Source of the DNA: Fructobacillus cardui | Lineage (GTDB): Bacteria > Bacillota > Bacilli > Lactobacillales > Lactobacillaceae | DNA: 13,809 bases | Assembly (NCBI RefSeq): GCF_023218935.1 | Contig: NZ_JAJIAL010000018.1 | Direction: 5' to 3' (one strand) | Shown: positions 6,832 through 13,809 of the stretch, one piece after another | How the letters are laid out: every line of letters starts with the position of its first letter | Position numbering within the stretch: position 1 is the stretch's first letter | Translations under genes and position numbers: made by a program | The notes under the pieces: generated by a model | Databases searched by the model: none | Told to the model about the DNA's origin: nothing | Seen by the model: only the letters and a program-made list of their open reading frames with translations

Positions 6832-7119
6832 ATGGCTGTAAAAGGACAACTTCCAGAACGAAAAAATAAAGATCTTTCTCAAGCAGAATTTACGCAAATG
6901 ATTAAGCATCGTGAAGAAGATGAAAATCACATCAACAATGTAATTCAAGAGAAGAAAAAAGAGATATCTAGAAATAAGAAAAAAAGAGAAACTAAAAAAC
7001 CATATACATTAACGTTGCGACCTTCGATACACGATATTGGGGTTAACCTAGCCGAGGAAGAAGGGCTTAGCTTTTCTTCATGGTTAGAACAGCTTATTGA
7101 AAAAGAAGGTAATAATTAA
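6832..7119 (+). CDS. Small ParB-like centromere-binding protein with ribbon-helix-helix domain
   Basis: The start is ATG 6832, behind AAGGAG (6818-6823), which overlaps the parA stop; the TTG at 6826 lies too close to that site. The 95-residue protein is highly charged. Residues 1-55 form a basic, probably flexible or helical tail (EKKKEISRNKKKRETKK), the region that in this class stimulates the ParA ATPase. Residues 56-91 (KPYTLTLRPSIHDIGVNLAEEEG then SFSSWLEQLIEKE) show a short strand followed by two helices, the ribbon-helix-helix pattern. Paired strands of a dimer would read short AT-rich half-sites such as ATACAT. Relatives in role are Omega of pSM19035 and ParG, which bind operators of several plasmid genes. 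Here four similar clusters occur in the window, so a regulatory role beyond parAB is likely but inferred. Confidence 0.82.
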   Translation: MAVKGQLPERKNKDLSQAEFTQMIKHREEDENHINNVIQEKKKEISRNKKKRETKKPYTLTLRPSIHDIGVNLAEEEGLSFSSWLEQLIEKEGNN

Positions 7120-7156
7120 TACGCGTTATATAGAAGGTTATTCAGTAGCATTATAA

Positions 7157-7219
7157 ACATACATATACATATATTGTAAATATACGTATAAATAAACATA
7201 TGTGTATAATATATGTATG
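7157..7219. repeat. AT-rich palindrome cluster 3 downstream of parB
   Basis: Two direct ATACAT hexamers in tandem (7159-7164, 7165-7170), palindrome TATACGTATA (7181-7190), ACATATGT (7196-7203) and an opposing ATGTAT (7213-7218). It shares the hexamers of the other clusters and lies before the CHAP gene. Confidence 0.65.
7181..7210 (+). promoter_or_regulatory. Putative promoter of the CHAP hydrolase gene
   Basis: A perfect -10 TATAAT at 7205-7210 stands 18 bases after TATACG (7181-7186). The layout copies the parA promoter, with a weak -35 inside a palindrome, so control by the same DNA-binding protein is plausible. Confidence 0.5.
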
Positions 7220-7272
7220 CTTTTGGAAGCCAGCTGGCTACTGAAGTATACAATCAATAAGGAGAAGGTATT

Positions 7273-8097
7273 ATGACTTTTAAAAACATGTTAGCAAGTA
7301 AAGGAAAAAAGAAATGGTACGCATTGATGGGAGTTGTAGCTGTTCTTGCAATGATTATGCTAGGACTACATCATGCACATGCAACTCATTCATCATCACA
7401 TCAGTCTAATAAACAGAGTGCGAAATCTGTATCTTCCAAAGCCACAAAGAGCAATGATCAAAATCAGAAAACAAGTAATCAACCTGCCACGGATAATACC
7501 GATCAAGTAAAAGATGACTCTGTTTCGGCTGCCTCTTCATCAACTGTCCAAGCTCAACAAAGCGATACAACTAATAAGAAAGCAACGGGCCAAGCAAGTT
7601 CTTCATCAGTTGCTGCTCCTGCCTCTCAGCCAGCGCAAGAGATTAATAAAGGCAATCCTCGACAAACTGTAATGCCTAATGTCAATGTATATGGAGCGCC
7701 CGGCCTCTGCTTGCAGTATGTAGACGATGCTTTTAACATTAATTCAAATCGATCTTATTCTGCGACTGCTTCAGCAGGAAAAGCGAGCGCTAATGGCACG
7801 ATGCACTACAATGATCAATTCCCGGTTGGAATAAAGGTACCGGTTTACTGGAACTTAATCAGTAAAGACGATGGTGTCAATTATGGTCATATTGCCATTT
7901 GGGACGGACAAGGTGGTTTCTACTGGGAAGGAAATCATTCCTCAACCCCTAATTACTTCACACTTGACGAAATGAAGCAAATTATGAATGGGACTCGACA
8001 AGTGAATGGCCATTACTTAACAGAAAACTGGCAGACACCATCTTTGATTGGCTGGTCAACTTCTCTAGAAGGGCACACCATTGCGGAAAATTTATAA
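7273..8097 (+). CDS. Membrane-anchored CHAP-domain peptidoglycan hydrolase
   Basis: The ATG at 7273 follows AAGGAG (7259-7264). The 274-residue protein starts with a basic stretch and a hydrophobic segment (about 15-32, WYALMGVVAVLAMIMLGL) that acts as a signal anchor or signal peptide. Residues 38-125 are a Ser/Thr/Gln/Ala-rich linker likely to span the wall. Residues 135-265 form a CHAP cysteine amidase/endopeptidase domain: catalytic Cys146 in GLCLQYV, His206 in YGHIAIWDG, and a polar residue in YWEGNHSS (Glu219 or Asn221). Such domains cleave the peptide part of peptidoglycan and are used in Gram-positive conjugation systems to open the wall locally. Its place next to parAB, under a promoter with the shared hexamers, suggests joint control with plasmid maintenance. 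A bacteriocin-like or remodelling role is an alternative. Confidence 0.88.
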   Translation: MTFKNMLASKGKKKWYALMGVVAVLAMIMLGLHHAHATHSSSHQSNKQSAKSVSSKATKSNDQNQKTSNQPATDNTDQVKDDSVSAASSSTVQAQQSDTTNKKATGQASSSSVAAPASQPAQEINKGNPRQTVMPNVNVYGAPGLCLQYVDDAFNINSNRSYSATASAGKASANGTMHYNDQFPVGIKVPVYWNLISKDDGVNYGHIAIWDGQGGFYWEGNHSSTPNYFTLDEMKQIMNGTRQVNGHYLTENWQTPSLIGWSTSLEGHTIAENL

Positions 8098-8147
8098 GTA
8101 GTTCATATTAAGATTAAAAAGTAATAACTTGATTCAGGGTTATATTT

Positions 8148-8188
8148 TATACATATACATACACGTATAAATATATGTATATGTATAT
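8148..8188. repeat. AT-rich palindrome cluster 4 (strongest inverted repeat of the set)
   Basis: Two perfect 14-base arms, TATACATATACATA (8148-8161) and TATGTATATGTATA (8174-8187), are separated by 12 bases. Each arm holds two tandem hexamers: ATACAT at 8149-8154 and 8155-8160, ATGTAT at 8175-8180 and 8181-8186. The six-base period is what a chain of small RHH dimers would contact. It lies 50 bases after the CHAP stop codon. Confidence 0.75.
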
Positions 8189-8258
8189 TGAAAATAAAGT
8201 GAACGATTAATGCAATACACTCATCTTGCTGGGATGAAATTTAATAATAGACTACTGG

Positions 8259-8287
8259 AGGGCGCCTATATGGGCGCCCTTTTGTTT
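8259..8287 (+). terminator. Strong GC-rich terminator, first of a tandem pair
   Basis: Perfect eight-pair stem AGGGCGCC (8259-8266) with GGCGCCCT (8273-8280), six-base loop, followed by a T-rich tail to 8287. It is about 160 bases beyond the CHAP stop and 70 bases beyond cluster 4. Confidence 0.88.
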
Positions 8288-8314
8288 ATTCAAATAATAG
8301 AACAACATCATTTT

Positions 8315-8341
8315 AAAAAGGCTTTTTCGGAAGGCCTTTTT
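8315..8341 (+). terminator. Second tandem terminator
   Basis: Eleven-pair stem with arms at 8315-8325 and 8331-8341 (AAAAAGGCTTT with AAGGCCTTTTT, one G-U pair) and loop TTCGG. The T run ends at 8341. It could also work in the opposite direction, because its left flank is A-rich. Confidence 0.72.
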
Positions 8342-8467
8342 AATTTTGAGCCAGATTTTTCTACGCCATTAAAAAACAACAAAATAGGGGACATCAGTAA
8401 AAAAACAAAAAACATCCAAAGTATAGATGTGTAGTTAAAAATAATATGAAAAGGATAATAAGATATT

Positions 8468-10843
8468 ATGGACTTTCATTTAAAAAAGAAAAAAACAAGT
8501 GAAAAAGAAGATTCAAGTGTTCAACTGTTAGACGATAAGTTCCAATTTAACTTAGAAGAATCAGAATTTCCTGACCATGAAGCAATTGAAAATACCTCAG
8601 CGGATTTTCAATCTAAGGGGTGGCTTAGTTATGAAGCGACTAAACCAATGGCAAACATATGGTTCGTCGAAAATCTATTATTGAATCTCATAGCTAATGG
8701 TAATGTTGGTACCGTTTCACTGTCTTTTCTTGAAACAGGGTACAAAACTCCAAAGCCAGAAAAAGGCCGAAAAAAGAAGAAAAAGCAGGTTGATGCTAAA
8801 CCAGAACATGCTGTATTAGATCAGTTTACCTTGTCTTTTGTTATTGATCGCCATTATGTTCATTTACCTCAAGCAATTGCCAATTATTTTTTGAATATAA
8901 GAAATGACAGCGTTGATTATACTGGTCGTAAAGATTATATTGAGTTAATTTTAGATTTTTATGATCATCAATCCGGTGACGGGTTTAAAGATTTATTTGG
9001 TCTCCTGCCTAGTGTATCAGTCACTTTACCAAGCGAAGAGGAGTGGCGCACAAAATATAACGAGGAAAAAGAAGTATTTGTAAACGCTGAAACGCGTGAA
9101 AACGAAGTCGCTGCCAACATTCATATTGAAAAGCCAGTACTTGAGCAGTCAGATTCAAATCTTTCGAGTGAACAATCGAATTCATCAAACCAAGAAGAAA
9201 ACAAAACTGATCAAGTATCGGAAGATGAATCGAATAATGCTTTCGATTCAGTATCAACCGTAGAAATCCCAACATCAATGGCCATTACAAAAAGACCTGA
9301 CGATGATATGAATACGGTTTTAATCAACAATGATACATTGGAATCTTCAGAATCTTCATTAACGAATTCATTTACATTAAGTTCATTTTTTGATGAACTC
9401 GAAGAAATGAGGAATATTGCCAATGTCGATCCAGAATTTTACGTCACGCATGATTTGGCATCAGTTGGTGAGCAAGATACCAACTTTGTCTCAGCTCAAG
9501 TTGATCATAAAAAGGATGAATTGAATGTTGAACGAGGACAAGTGGCAGAAACCCTTAATACCTCCGCATCTCAAAAATTAGGTGTTAAGATTGATCAATT
9601 CAAGAGAGCGTTAAGCAACTCAGCCAGTTCTTTTGACTTAACCCACAGAGCATTAGATCGGGCGCATGAAGTGGTCGATCCAATTTTGGCTGCTGAACTG
9701 AATAATGCTCAAAACCAGGAATTTAAGTCACTAGAGGATCGCGCGAATAATCAACGAGCAGAAGAAAATAACCGTCATGATCAAGCGCTAAGGGAAATTG
9801 ACGAAACTTTAAGAACTGAAAAGAAACGAGCCTCAGAAGAATTAGCAGCACAATACGAAACTAAGAAGAAGCAAGAACTTGAGTTGCAAACGAAAGATTA
9901 TCAAGCAAAGTTTGATCAACAAAAGTCAGATGACCTGCAAACACTTGCTTCACAATTTTTGTCTGAACTACAAACTCTGGCTACCACACTTCAATCGACT
10001 TCTAATGATTATATGAGAATGTTTGTAAAAGAACAAAACGATTCTCTTGCCAAGTTTGAGGAACAGCAACGCCAAATTCATGCTGAAGCGGAAAAAAGAG
10101 CCATTGCTCTCGATGAAGCTTCAATCCAACGTAGTAAAGCTGAAAACTACAAGTTATCCCTTGAAGAAAAAGATGAACAACTTGCCGAAACATTGGCTGC
10201 CGTGACGAATTTGAAAAACCGCGAAGCCGAATTGATGGCTGAAAATCGCACATTAAAAGAAAATCATGTCACTTCAGAAAAAATTGATCATTTGGTCAAT
10301 GATAAGGATAACGATTTTACTTTTAAGGATTTCATGGCTTGGCAAGAAAACCAACAAAAGAACAATCCACAACCCAAACCAATTCACCATTCCAAAAAGT
10401 TCTGGTGGTCTACAAGTGTGGGGGTCTCGCTTCTTTTACTGGGCGCCGGGGCAGGAGGTATGAAGGCGTACTCAACATTGCAAAATACGCAAGAAACTAA
10501 TCAACGGTTACAAAAAGAAGTCACCAAATTAACCAAAGAGGCTCCTTCTTCAAATAACACGAAAACCGCCCAAACCAATTCAACGACAAGTAATCAATCC
10601 AGTACAACGAATGATAATAGCGTAAACAATCGCCCCTACCAAGCTCTCGACGATTCACTCAAGCGAAATAGCTTAGATGTTTATCGTCAAAGCTTCTCAG
10701 ATAATCAATTGGGGCAAGATAGCTATCGTGTCTTTCGGGTCGGACAGCTGTTGAATCAACAAGTTGGTCGTGATGCAGCGGTAGCCGTATCACAAGCCAA
10801 CCCTGGTTATAATCAAACTTTGAATCAATATCTAGGTATCTAG
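8468..10843 (+). CDS. Large coiled-coil single-pass membrane protein, family not recognised
   Basis: The ATG at 8468 is preceded by AAAAGGA about 12 bases upstream. The 791-residue product has four parts. Residues 45-195 are a mixed alpha/beta globular region (WLSYEATKPMANIWFVENLLLN, FTLSFVIDRHYVHLPQAIANYF, YIELILDFYDH) with a basic insert around 98-107. Residues 200-320 are acidic and Ser/Asn-rich, probably disordered. Residues about 400-615 form a long charged coiled coil. A single hydrophobic segment lies at about 645-668 (FWWSTSVGVSLLLLGAGAGGMKAY), followed by a Thr/Ser/Asn-rich linker and a small helical C-terminal domain (720-791). Basic residues before the segment and the low-complexity tail suggest a cytoplasmic N-terminus and an outside C-terminus, a layout like EssB/YukC but without matching motifs. 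The adhesin gene starts 46 bases later with no terminator between, so a joint role at the surface or in a transfer complex is likely. Confidence 0.85.
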   Translation: MDFHLKKKKTSEKEDSSVQLLDDKFQFNLEESEFPDHEAIENTSADFQSKGWLSYEATKPMANIWFVENLLLNLIANGNVGTVSLSFLETGYKTPKPEKGRKKKKKQVDAKPEHAVLDQFTLSFVIDRHYVHLPQAIANYFLNIRNDSVDYTGRKDYIELILDFYDHQSGDGFKDLFGLLPSVSVTLPSEEEWRTKYNEEKEVFVNAETRENEVAANIHIEKPVLEQSDSNLSSEQSNSSNQEENKTDQVSEDESNNAFDSVSTVEIPTSMAITKRPDDDMNTVLINNDTLESSESSLTNSFTLSSFFDELEEMRNIANVDPEFYVTHDLASVGEQDTNFVSAQVDHKKDELNVERGQVAETLNTSASQKLGVKIDQFKRALSNSASSFDLTHRALDRAHEVVDPILAAELNNAQNQEFKSLEDRANNQRAEENNRHDQALREIDETLRTEKKRASEELAAQYETKKKQELELQTKDYQAKFDQQKSDDLQTLASQFLSELQTLATTLQSTSNDYMRMFVKEQNDSLAKFEEQQRQIHAEAEKRAIALDEASIQRSKAENYKLSLEEKDEQLAETLAAVTNLKNREAELMAENRTLKENHVTSEKIDHLVNDKDNDFTFKDFMAWQENQQKNNPQPKPIHHSKKFWWSTSVGVSLLLLGAGAGGMKAYSTLQNTQETNQRLQKEVTKLTKEAPSSNNTKTAQTNSTTSNQSSTTNDNSVNNRPYQALDDSLKRNSLDVYRQSFSDNQLGQDSYRVFRVGQLLNQQVGRDAAVAVSQANPGYNQTLNQYLGI

Positions 10844-10889
10844 GGATTTAATAAAAAATTTAGTTAGTAAGAAACAAAGGAAAAAAATT

Positions 10890-13691
10890 ATGCCTATTCA
10901 AGCCCAATCAATCAATGTGAAAAATCACTTCAAAATGTATAAGGCTGGTAAGCACTGGCTCTATGCTTCACTGGCGGCCGTTACTCTTATTTCTGGGGGA
11001 GTTGGCCTTTCACAGTCAGCTAATGCGGATGAGGTGTCGCCAACTACAACAGCTCAAGGAACTAACAGTACAGCTCCAGCTGCTGAACATCAAGGAGAAA
11101 TGAATCAAGTTAATGGTTTGAAAGATACTCATAATGCCCTCAATCAAGCGGTTACGACGGCTCAAGCCGCTGGAGTTACTGTTACAGATCAAGGCACAAC
11201 GACTAAAACCGTTACGCAAGACCAAGTGTCCAATGAACGTCAAGCGGTTAAGAATGATGAAACGGCCCAAACAGCTCAAGTAAATCAGGCCACGGCCAAT
11301 ATTAATTCATTAAAGGATTCCAACAAAAAGGTTAATGATGCTGCGACTGAGGCCCAAAATAGTGGCGTTATTTTAACCCAAGATAATACGGTTAAAAAGG
11401 ATTCCCAAGATGCTGCGCAAGATGCTCAATCACAAGCTGATAATTTGAAGAAGTTGGCTGATGAGAAAAAAGCTGACAATGACTATGTTGCTCAAGCGCT
11501 CAAGGGAACTACTAATTACAACAATCGACCATCAGAGGACAAAGGGGGTTTGAAGTTTGTAAATACTGGACAAAAACCAACGGCTATCGTTTCTTCTGAC
11601 TATGGCGATAAAAACACACCATTCTCTCAAATACAAATACCTAATTCTGTTAGCGTTGATGTCCAACAAGGATCGCAAGCCGGCACAAATGCCTCGCTAC
11701 ACCCGTTTTTAGGTAAAACAAACGCTATTGATCCAAATGTTCCTTTCTTTACTACGAATTCGGGTGACACATATCGAGTCAATGGTTTGTCTGTCACACC
11801 GACAGATGGCGGGCCAAGTCAAAATGCTTATCTGATTTATAAAGTGAACAGTGTTCAAAGTATCAAGCCTAATAAGGGCAGTTACGTGGCTTTCCATGAA
11901 AGTCAAAACACCGGAAACGGTCAAGATCGAGGTGCTCATTCTCTAAGCATCTTCATTACCAATGCCTCCTATGCTGATATTGATGCTAAGCTCTATGCAG
12001 AAAACGGCCAACCGCTAAACATCAAAACGGCGATTACTTATAACGATATTGATATTGAACAGGGTATTCGCGAAAATTCTGGAAATATTGTTAATTTGAC
12101 TTATTCTGACGATACTAAGGTCGCAGATGATGGAACTGTTTACTCCACTTCATCTCATGATTTGAATGGAAATGAAACCGACGAGGGTCAATATATTGCC
12201 ATTGGCCAGGGAAATGATTTCTCTCATAAGTTCTATAACCCTTATACCAATCAAGTTGACCCAGATACAGGCAAGTGGGGTGTAAGTACTGATGGATATG
12301 ATACTTTCCGTTATGATTTATTTGGTACTGATGATCGTTTAAAGACGGTTAGTCCTAAGGTCATTACCGGCAATTATCACTTATACGACCAAACGCAAGC
12401 AGTGACGGTTCACAAAACTGACTTACAGTATCAACCAGTGGTTCAACCACATAAGTCAGAAACAAATGAAGAAGATGAAAATAACAACACCAAGCCTGTC
12501 ATGCGTGGGGACATTGTTAAGTATTACGTCAATCAAGATTACACTGGTTATAAGGATGCTGATCTAACGGAGTCAAGTATTGGCACAACCCCTGGTGCTT
12601 ACGATAATTATGATGCTAAGACTACCGCAAACCCAGGAACGGAAAAAACATATTTGATGCCGGAGGGGTATAAGTTTAACCCTGATACAGTAGCTCAAGA
12701 CCTGAAGAAGGGGCAGTTGCTCGACAATAATGAATTCGTTTATCAATATGACAATCAAGGTCATAAATTTACAGTAACCGCTAAAGATGCTCAAGACTTT
12801 TTAACAAAGTATATTCAAGAAGGCCGAACGTTGGTAACGACGTTTGATACAACTGTGAATGATGACGTTGATGGCCAAATTCAGAATACGGCCTACCAAC
12901 TTGATTTTCAAAGCAAAACTGGCCGTTCATTCCAAACTGAAACTGTCCAAAATCCATTGCCCAAAATTAATCCTAAAAAGGATGTTGTGGCCGGTGTAGG
13001 GGACCGTTCAAGCTTAAATAATCAAACAATCGACTATGGTCAGTTGTTTGACTATGCTTTAGAATCCAGCACACGTCCTGCTAATTATGGTGGTAAGACG
13101 AACGAATGGTCTATTGATGATCAAACCGACACAGCTCATGATTTGCTAACAGGACAATACTCCGTGTTAAACAGCGGTGGCGACTTAACAACGGAAGATG
13201 GTCAAAAAATTGTCAAAAACCAAATTTTGGACCCAAGTTACTTCACAGCAGTGATGGATGGTCATGGCAAAATCTCACTTCAGGCGACTGATAAGTACCT
13301 TAAGTTAATTGATCTTCCTGATAACAAAAAAGTACCGGTTCAATGGACGGCCTATGTTCAGACCAAGAGAATTGCTTACGGTGATGCCAAAAATGTCTTC
13401 ACAGAATCATTTAATCATCAATCAAAGAAATCAAATGAGGTTCTGACCCATACGCCTCAACCAGAAATTAAGACTCCAACTACTAATAACTATCCTCAAA
13501 AAGAAGTGGTTCAACCGCAAAAGGTTAGTGCTACACCTGAAACACCAGTGACGCCCGTGTCTTCTTCTGTCCTGCCAAAAACAGGGCAAGAAGCGCATAA
13601 TCACACAAACATGGAGGGTGAAATTGCAGCAATCTTAGCAATTGGAACTTCTGCGTACTTTGCCGCATTAAAGCGAAAGAAAATCATTTAA
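10890..13691 (+). CDS. LPXTG-anchored adhesin of the PrgB / antigen I/II (GbpC) type
   Basis: Surface protein linked to peptidoglycan by sortase. The 933 residues start with a KxYKAGKxW signal (KMYKAGKHWLYAS, 15-27) and a hydrophobic core; cleavage is likely after ANA46. Residues 60-200 hold two Ala/Gln/Asp-rich helical repeats, each starting LKDxxxxxN and containing AxxxGVxxT, like the A repeats of antigen I/II. About 205-500 resembles the GbpC/V ligand-binding domain found in Spa adhesins and in PrgB of pCF10. Residues 510-860 look like two antigen I/II C2-type domains, which usually form Lys-Asn isopeptide bonds (VKYYVNQDY, DYGQLFDYAL). A Pro/Thr-rich stretch leads to LPKTG (895-899), a hydrophobic segment and the basic tail KRKKII. 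AAAGGA precedes ATG 10890. On conjugative plasmids such adhesins aggregate donor and recipient cells or bind DNA and glucans; which applies here is inferred. Confidence 0.92.
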   Translation: MPIQAQSINVKNHFKMYKAGKHWLYASLAAVTLISGGVGLSQSANADEVSPTTTAQGTNSTAPAAEHQGEMNQVNGLKDTHNALNQAVTTAQAAGVTVTDQGTTTKTVTQDQVSNERQAVKNDETAQTAQVNQATANINSLKDSNKKVNDAATEAQNSGVILTQDNTVKKDSQDAAQDAQSQADNLKKLADEKKADNDYVAQALKGTTNYNNRPSEDKGGLKFVNTGQKPTAIVSSDYGDKNTPFSQIQIPNSVSVDVQQGSQAGTNASLHPFLGKTNAIDPNVPFFTTNSGDTYRVNGLSVTPTDGGPSQNAYLIYKVNSVQSIKPNKGSYVAFHESQNTGNGQDRGAHSLSIFITNASYADIDAKLYAENGQPLNIKTAITYNDIDIEQGIRENSGNIVNLTYSDDTKVADDGTVYSTSSHDLNGNETDEGQYIAIGQGNDFSHKFYNPYTNQVDPDTGKWGVSTDGYDTFRYDLFGTDDRLKTVSPKVITGNYHLYDQTQAVTVHKTDLQYQPVVQPHKSETNEEDENNNTKPVMRGDIVKYYVNQDYTGYKDADLTESSIGTTPGAYDNYDAKTTANPGTEKTYLMPEGYKFNPDTVAQDLKKGQLLDNNEFVYQYDNQGHKFTVTAKDAQDFLTKYIQEGRTLVTTFDTTVNDDVDGQIQNTAYQLDFQSKTGRSFQTETVQNPLPKINPKKDVVAGVGDRSSLNNQTIDYGQLFDYALESSTRPANYGGKTNEWSIDDQTDTAHDLLTGQYSVLNSGGDLTTEDGQKIVKNQILDPSYFTAVMDGHGKISLQATDKYLKLIDLPDNKKVPVQWTAYVQTKRIAYGDAKNVFTESFNHQSKKSNEVLTHTPQPEIKTPTTNNYPQKEVVQPQKVSATPETPVTPVSSSVLPKTGQEAHNHTNMEGEIAAILAIGTSAYFAALKRKKII

Positions 13692-13714
13692 TATTTGAAC
13701 AATAAAAGCCGCGG

Positions 13715-13749
13715 GGCCTACCAGATTAATGATCTGGTAGGCCTTTTTT
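13715..13749 (+). terminator. Strong terminator after the adhesin gene
   Basis: Perfect 12-pair stem GGCCTACCAGAT (13715-13726) with ATCTGGTAGGCC (13732-13743), five-base loop and six T (13744-13749). It ends the coiled-coil/adhesin operon. Confidence 0.93.
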
Positions 13750-13759
13750 CTTTACTCAT

Positions 13760-13788
13760 AAAAAAGGGAACACGTTGCTCGTGTTCCC
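13760..13788 (-). terminator. Minus-strand terminator of a convergent gene beyond the right edge
   Basis: Perfect nine-pair stem GGGAACACG (13766-13774) with CGTGTTCCC (13780-13788) around a five-base loop. A run of six A at 13760-13765 becomes the T tail when read on the minus strand, while no T run follows on the plus strand. It therefore points to a leftward gene ending just outside the window. The remaining 21 bases hold no interpretable coding sequence. Confidence 0.7.
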
Positions 13789-13809
13789 TCGATATATATT
13801 TCACATGGT

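Larger units (their letters stand above)
7141..7245. repeat. Nine-base inverted repeat enclosing cluster 3
   Basis: TTCAGTAGC at 7141-7149 is the exact reverse complement of GCTACTGAA at 7237-7245. The arms frame the AT-rich cluster and promoter between parB and the CHAP gene. Just inside the right arm lies the perfect 12-base palindrome AGCCAGCTGGCT (7228-7239). In RNA the outer arms could close a long structure after parB; as DNA they may mark an insertion or a protein site. Confidence 0.5.
8098..8467. other. Gene-free regulatory stretch of 370 bases
   Basis: Between the CHAP gene and the coiled-coil gene lie palindrome cluster 4, two tandem terminators and about 125 A-rich bases containing a small ACATC/GATGT hairpin (8412-8430). 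A 74-codon frame at 8210-8434 runs through both terminators, has no good ribosome binding site and is not accepted as a gene. No convincing promoter for the gene at 8468 was found downstream of the second terminator. Confidence 0.6.

Noticed and set aside
274..8188. CRISPR array or replication-origin iterons as the explanation of the AT-rich repeats
   Set aside because: The repeats are short palindromic clusters kilobases apart without regular spacers, and no Rep protein gene is near them.
8210..8434. A 74-codon open frame after cluster 4
   Set aside because: It runs through both tandem terminators, has only a weak ribosome site and shows no domain pattern; the hairpins explain the sequence better.
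8468..10843. EssB-type secretion component
   Set aside because: Only the membrane topology is similar; the long coiled coil and N-terminal region do not resemble its pseudokinase domain.

Overview
The window is low-GC Firmicute DNA, most likely from a conjugative or mobilisable plasmid (or a similar integrated element) of a lactic acid bacterium in the Lactobacillaceae. The evidence is strong AAGGAG-type ribosome binding sites, a surface adhesin with the KxYKAGKxW signal peptide and LPKTG sorting motif typical of that group, a Firmicute-type LexA/DinR box, and a plasmid-style ParA plus small ribbon-helix-helix partition pair. Every convincing gene reads on the + strand. No replication gene, transposase, integrase, CRISPR array, rRNA or tRNA was seen.

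Layout. (1) 1-272: the 3' end of a gene, possibly a VirB8/TcpC-like transfer component. (2) 273-718: an AT-rich palindrome cluster, then a promoter whose spacer holds a symmetrical LexA box, driving an unrecognised 90-residue protein that ends at a terminator. (3) 815-2780: a two-gene unit with an ADP-ribosyltransferase-like protein of the ART-PolyVal type and a very acidic protein carrying an internal tandem repeat. (4) 2906-5833: a type II restriction-modification pair, a C5-cytosine methyltransferase followed by an endonuclease, with a hairpin terminator between the genes and another after them. (5) 5901-7219: a partition module, parA and parB flanked by AT-rich palindrome clusters. (6) 7273-8097: a membrane-anchored CHAP peptidoglycan hydrolase. 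(7) 8098-8467: a gene-free regulatory stretch with a fourth palindrome cluster and two tandem terminators. (8) 8468-13749: a large coiled-coil single-pass membrane protein, apparently co-transcribed with a 933-residue PrgB/antigen I/II-like adhesin, ending at a strong terminator. A further hairpin near the right edge reads as a terminator for a minus-strand gene lying outside the window.

The genes fit a transfer and establishment region. The adhesin could mediate cell contact, the CHAP enzyme could open the wall locally, ParA/ParB would give inheritance, and the restriction-modification pair gives defence or plasmid addiction. The ART-like and acidic proteins look like establishment or counter-defence factors.

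The strongest non-obvious signal is a set of four clusters of the hexamer ATACAT and its complement ATGTAT. They sit before the SOS-type gene, parA, the CHAP gene and the terminator region, which suggests one small ParB-like protein acts both as centromere binder and as a shared regulator, comparable with the omega protein of pSM19035. The second is the LexA box placed exactly between the -35 and -10 elements of the 90-residue gene.
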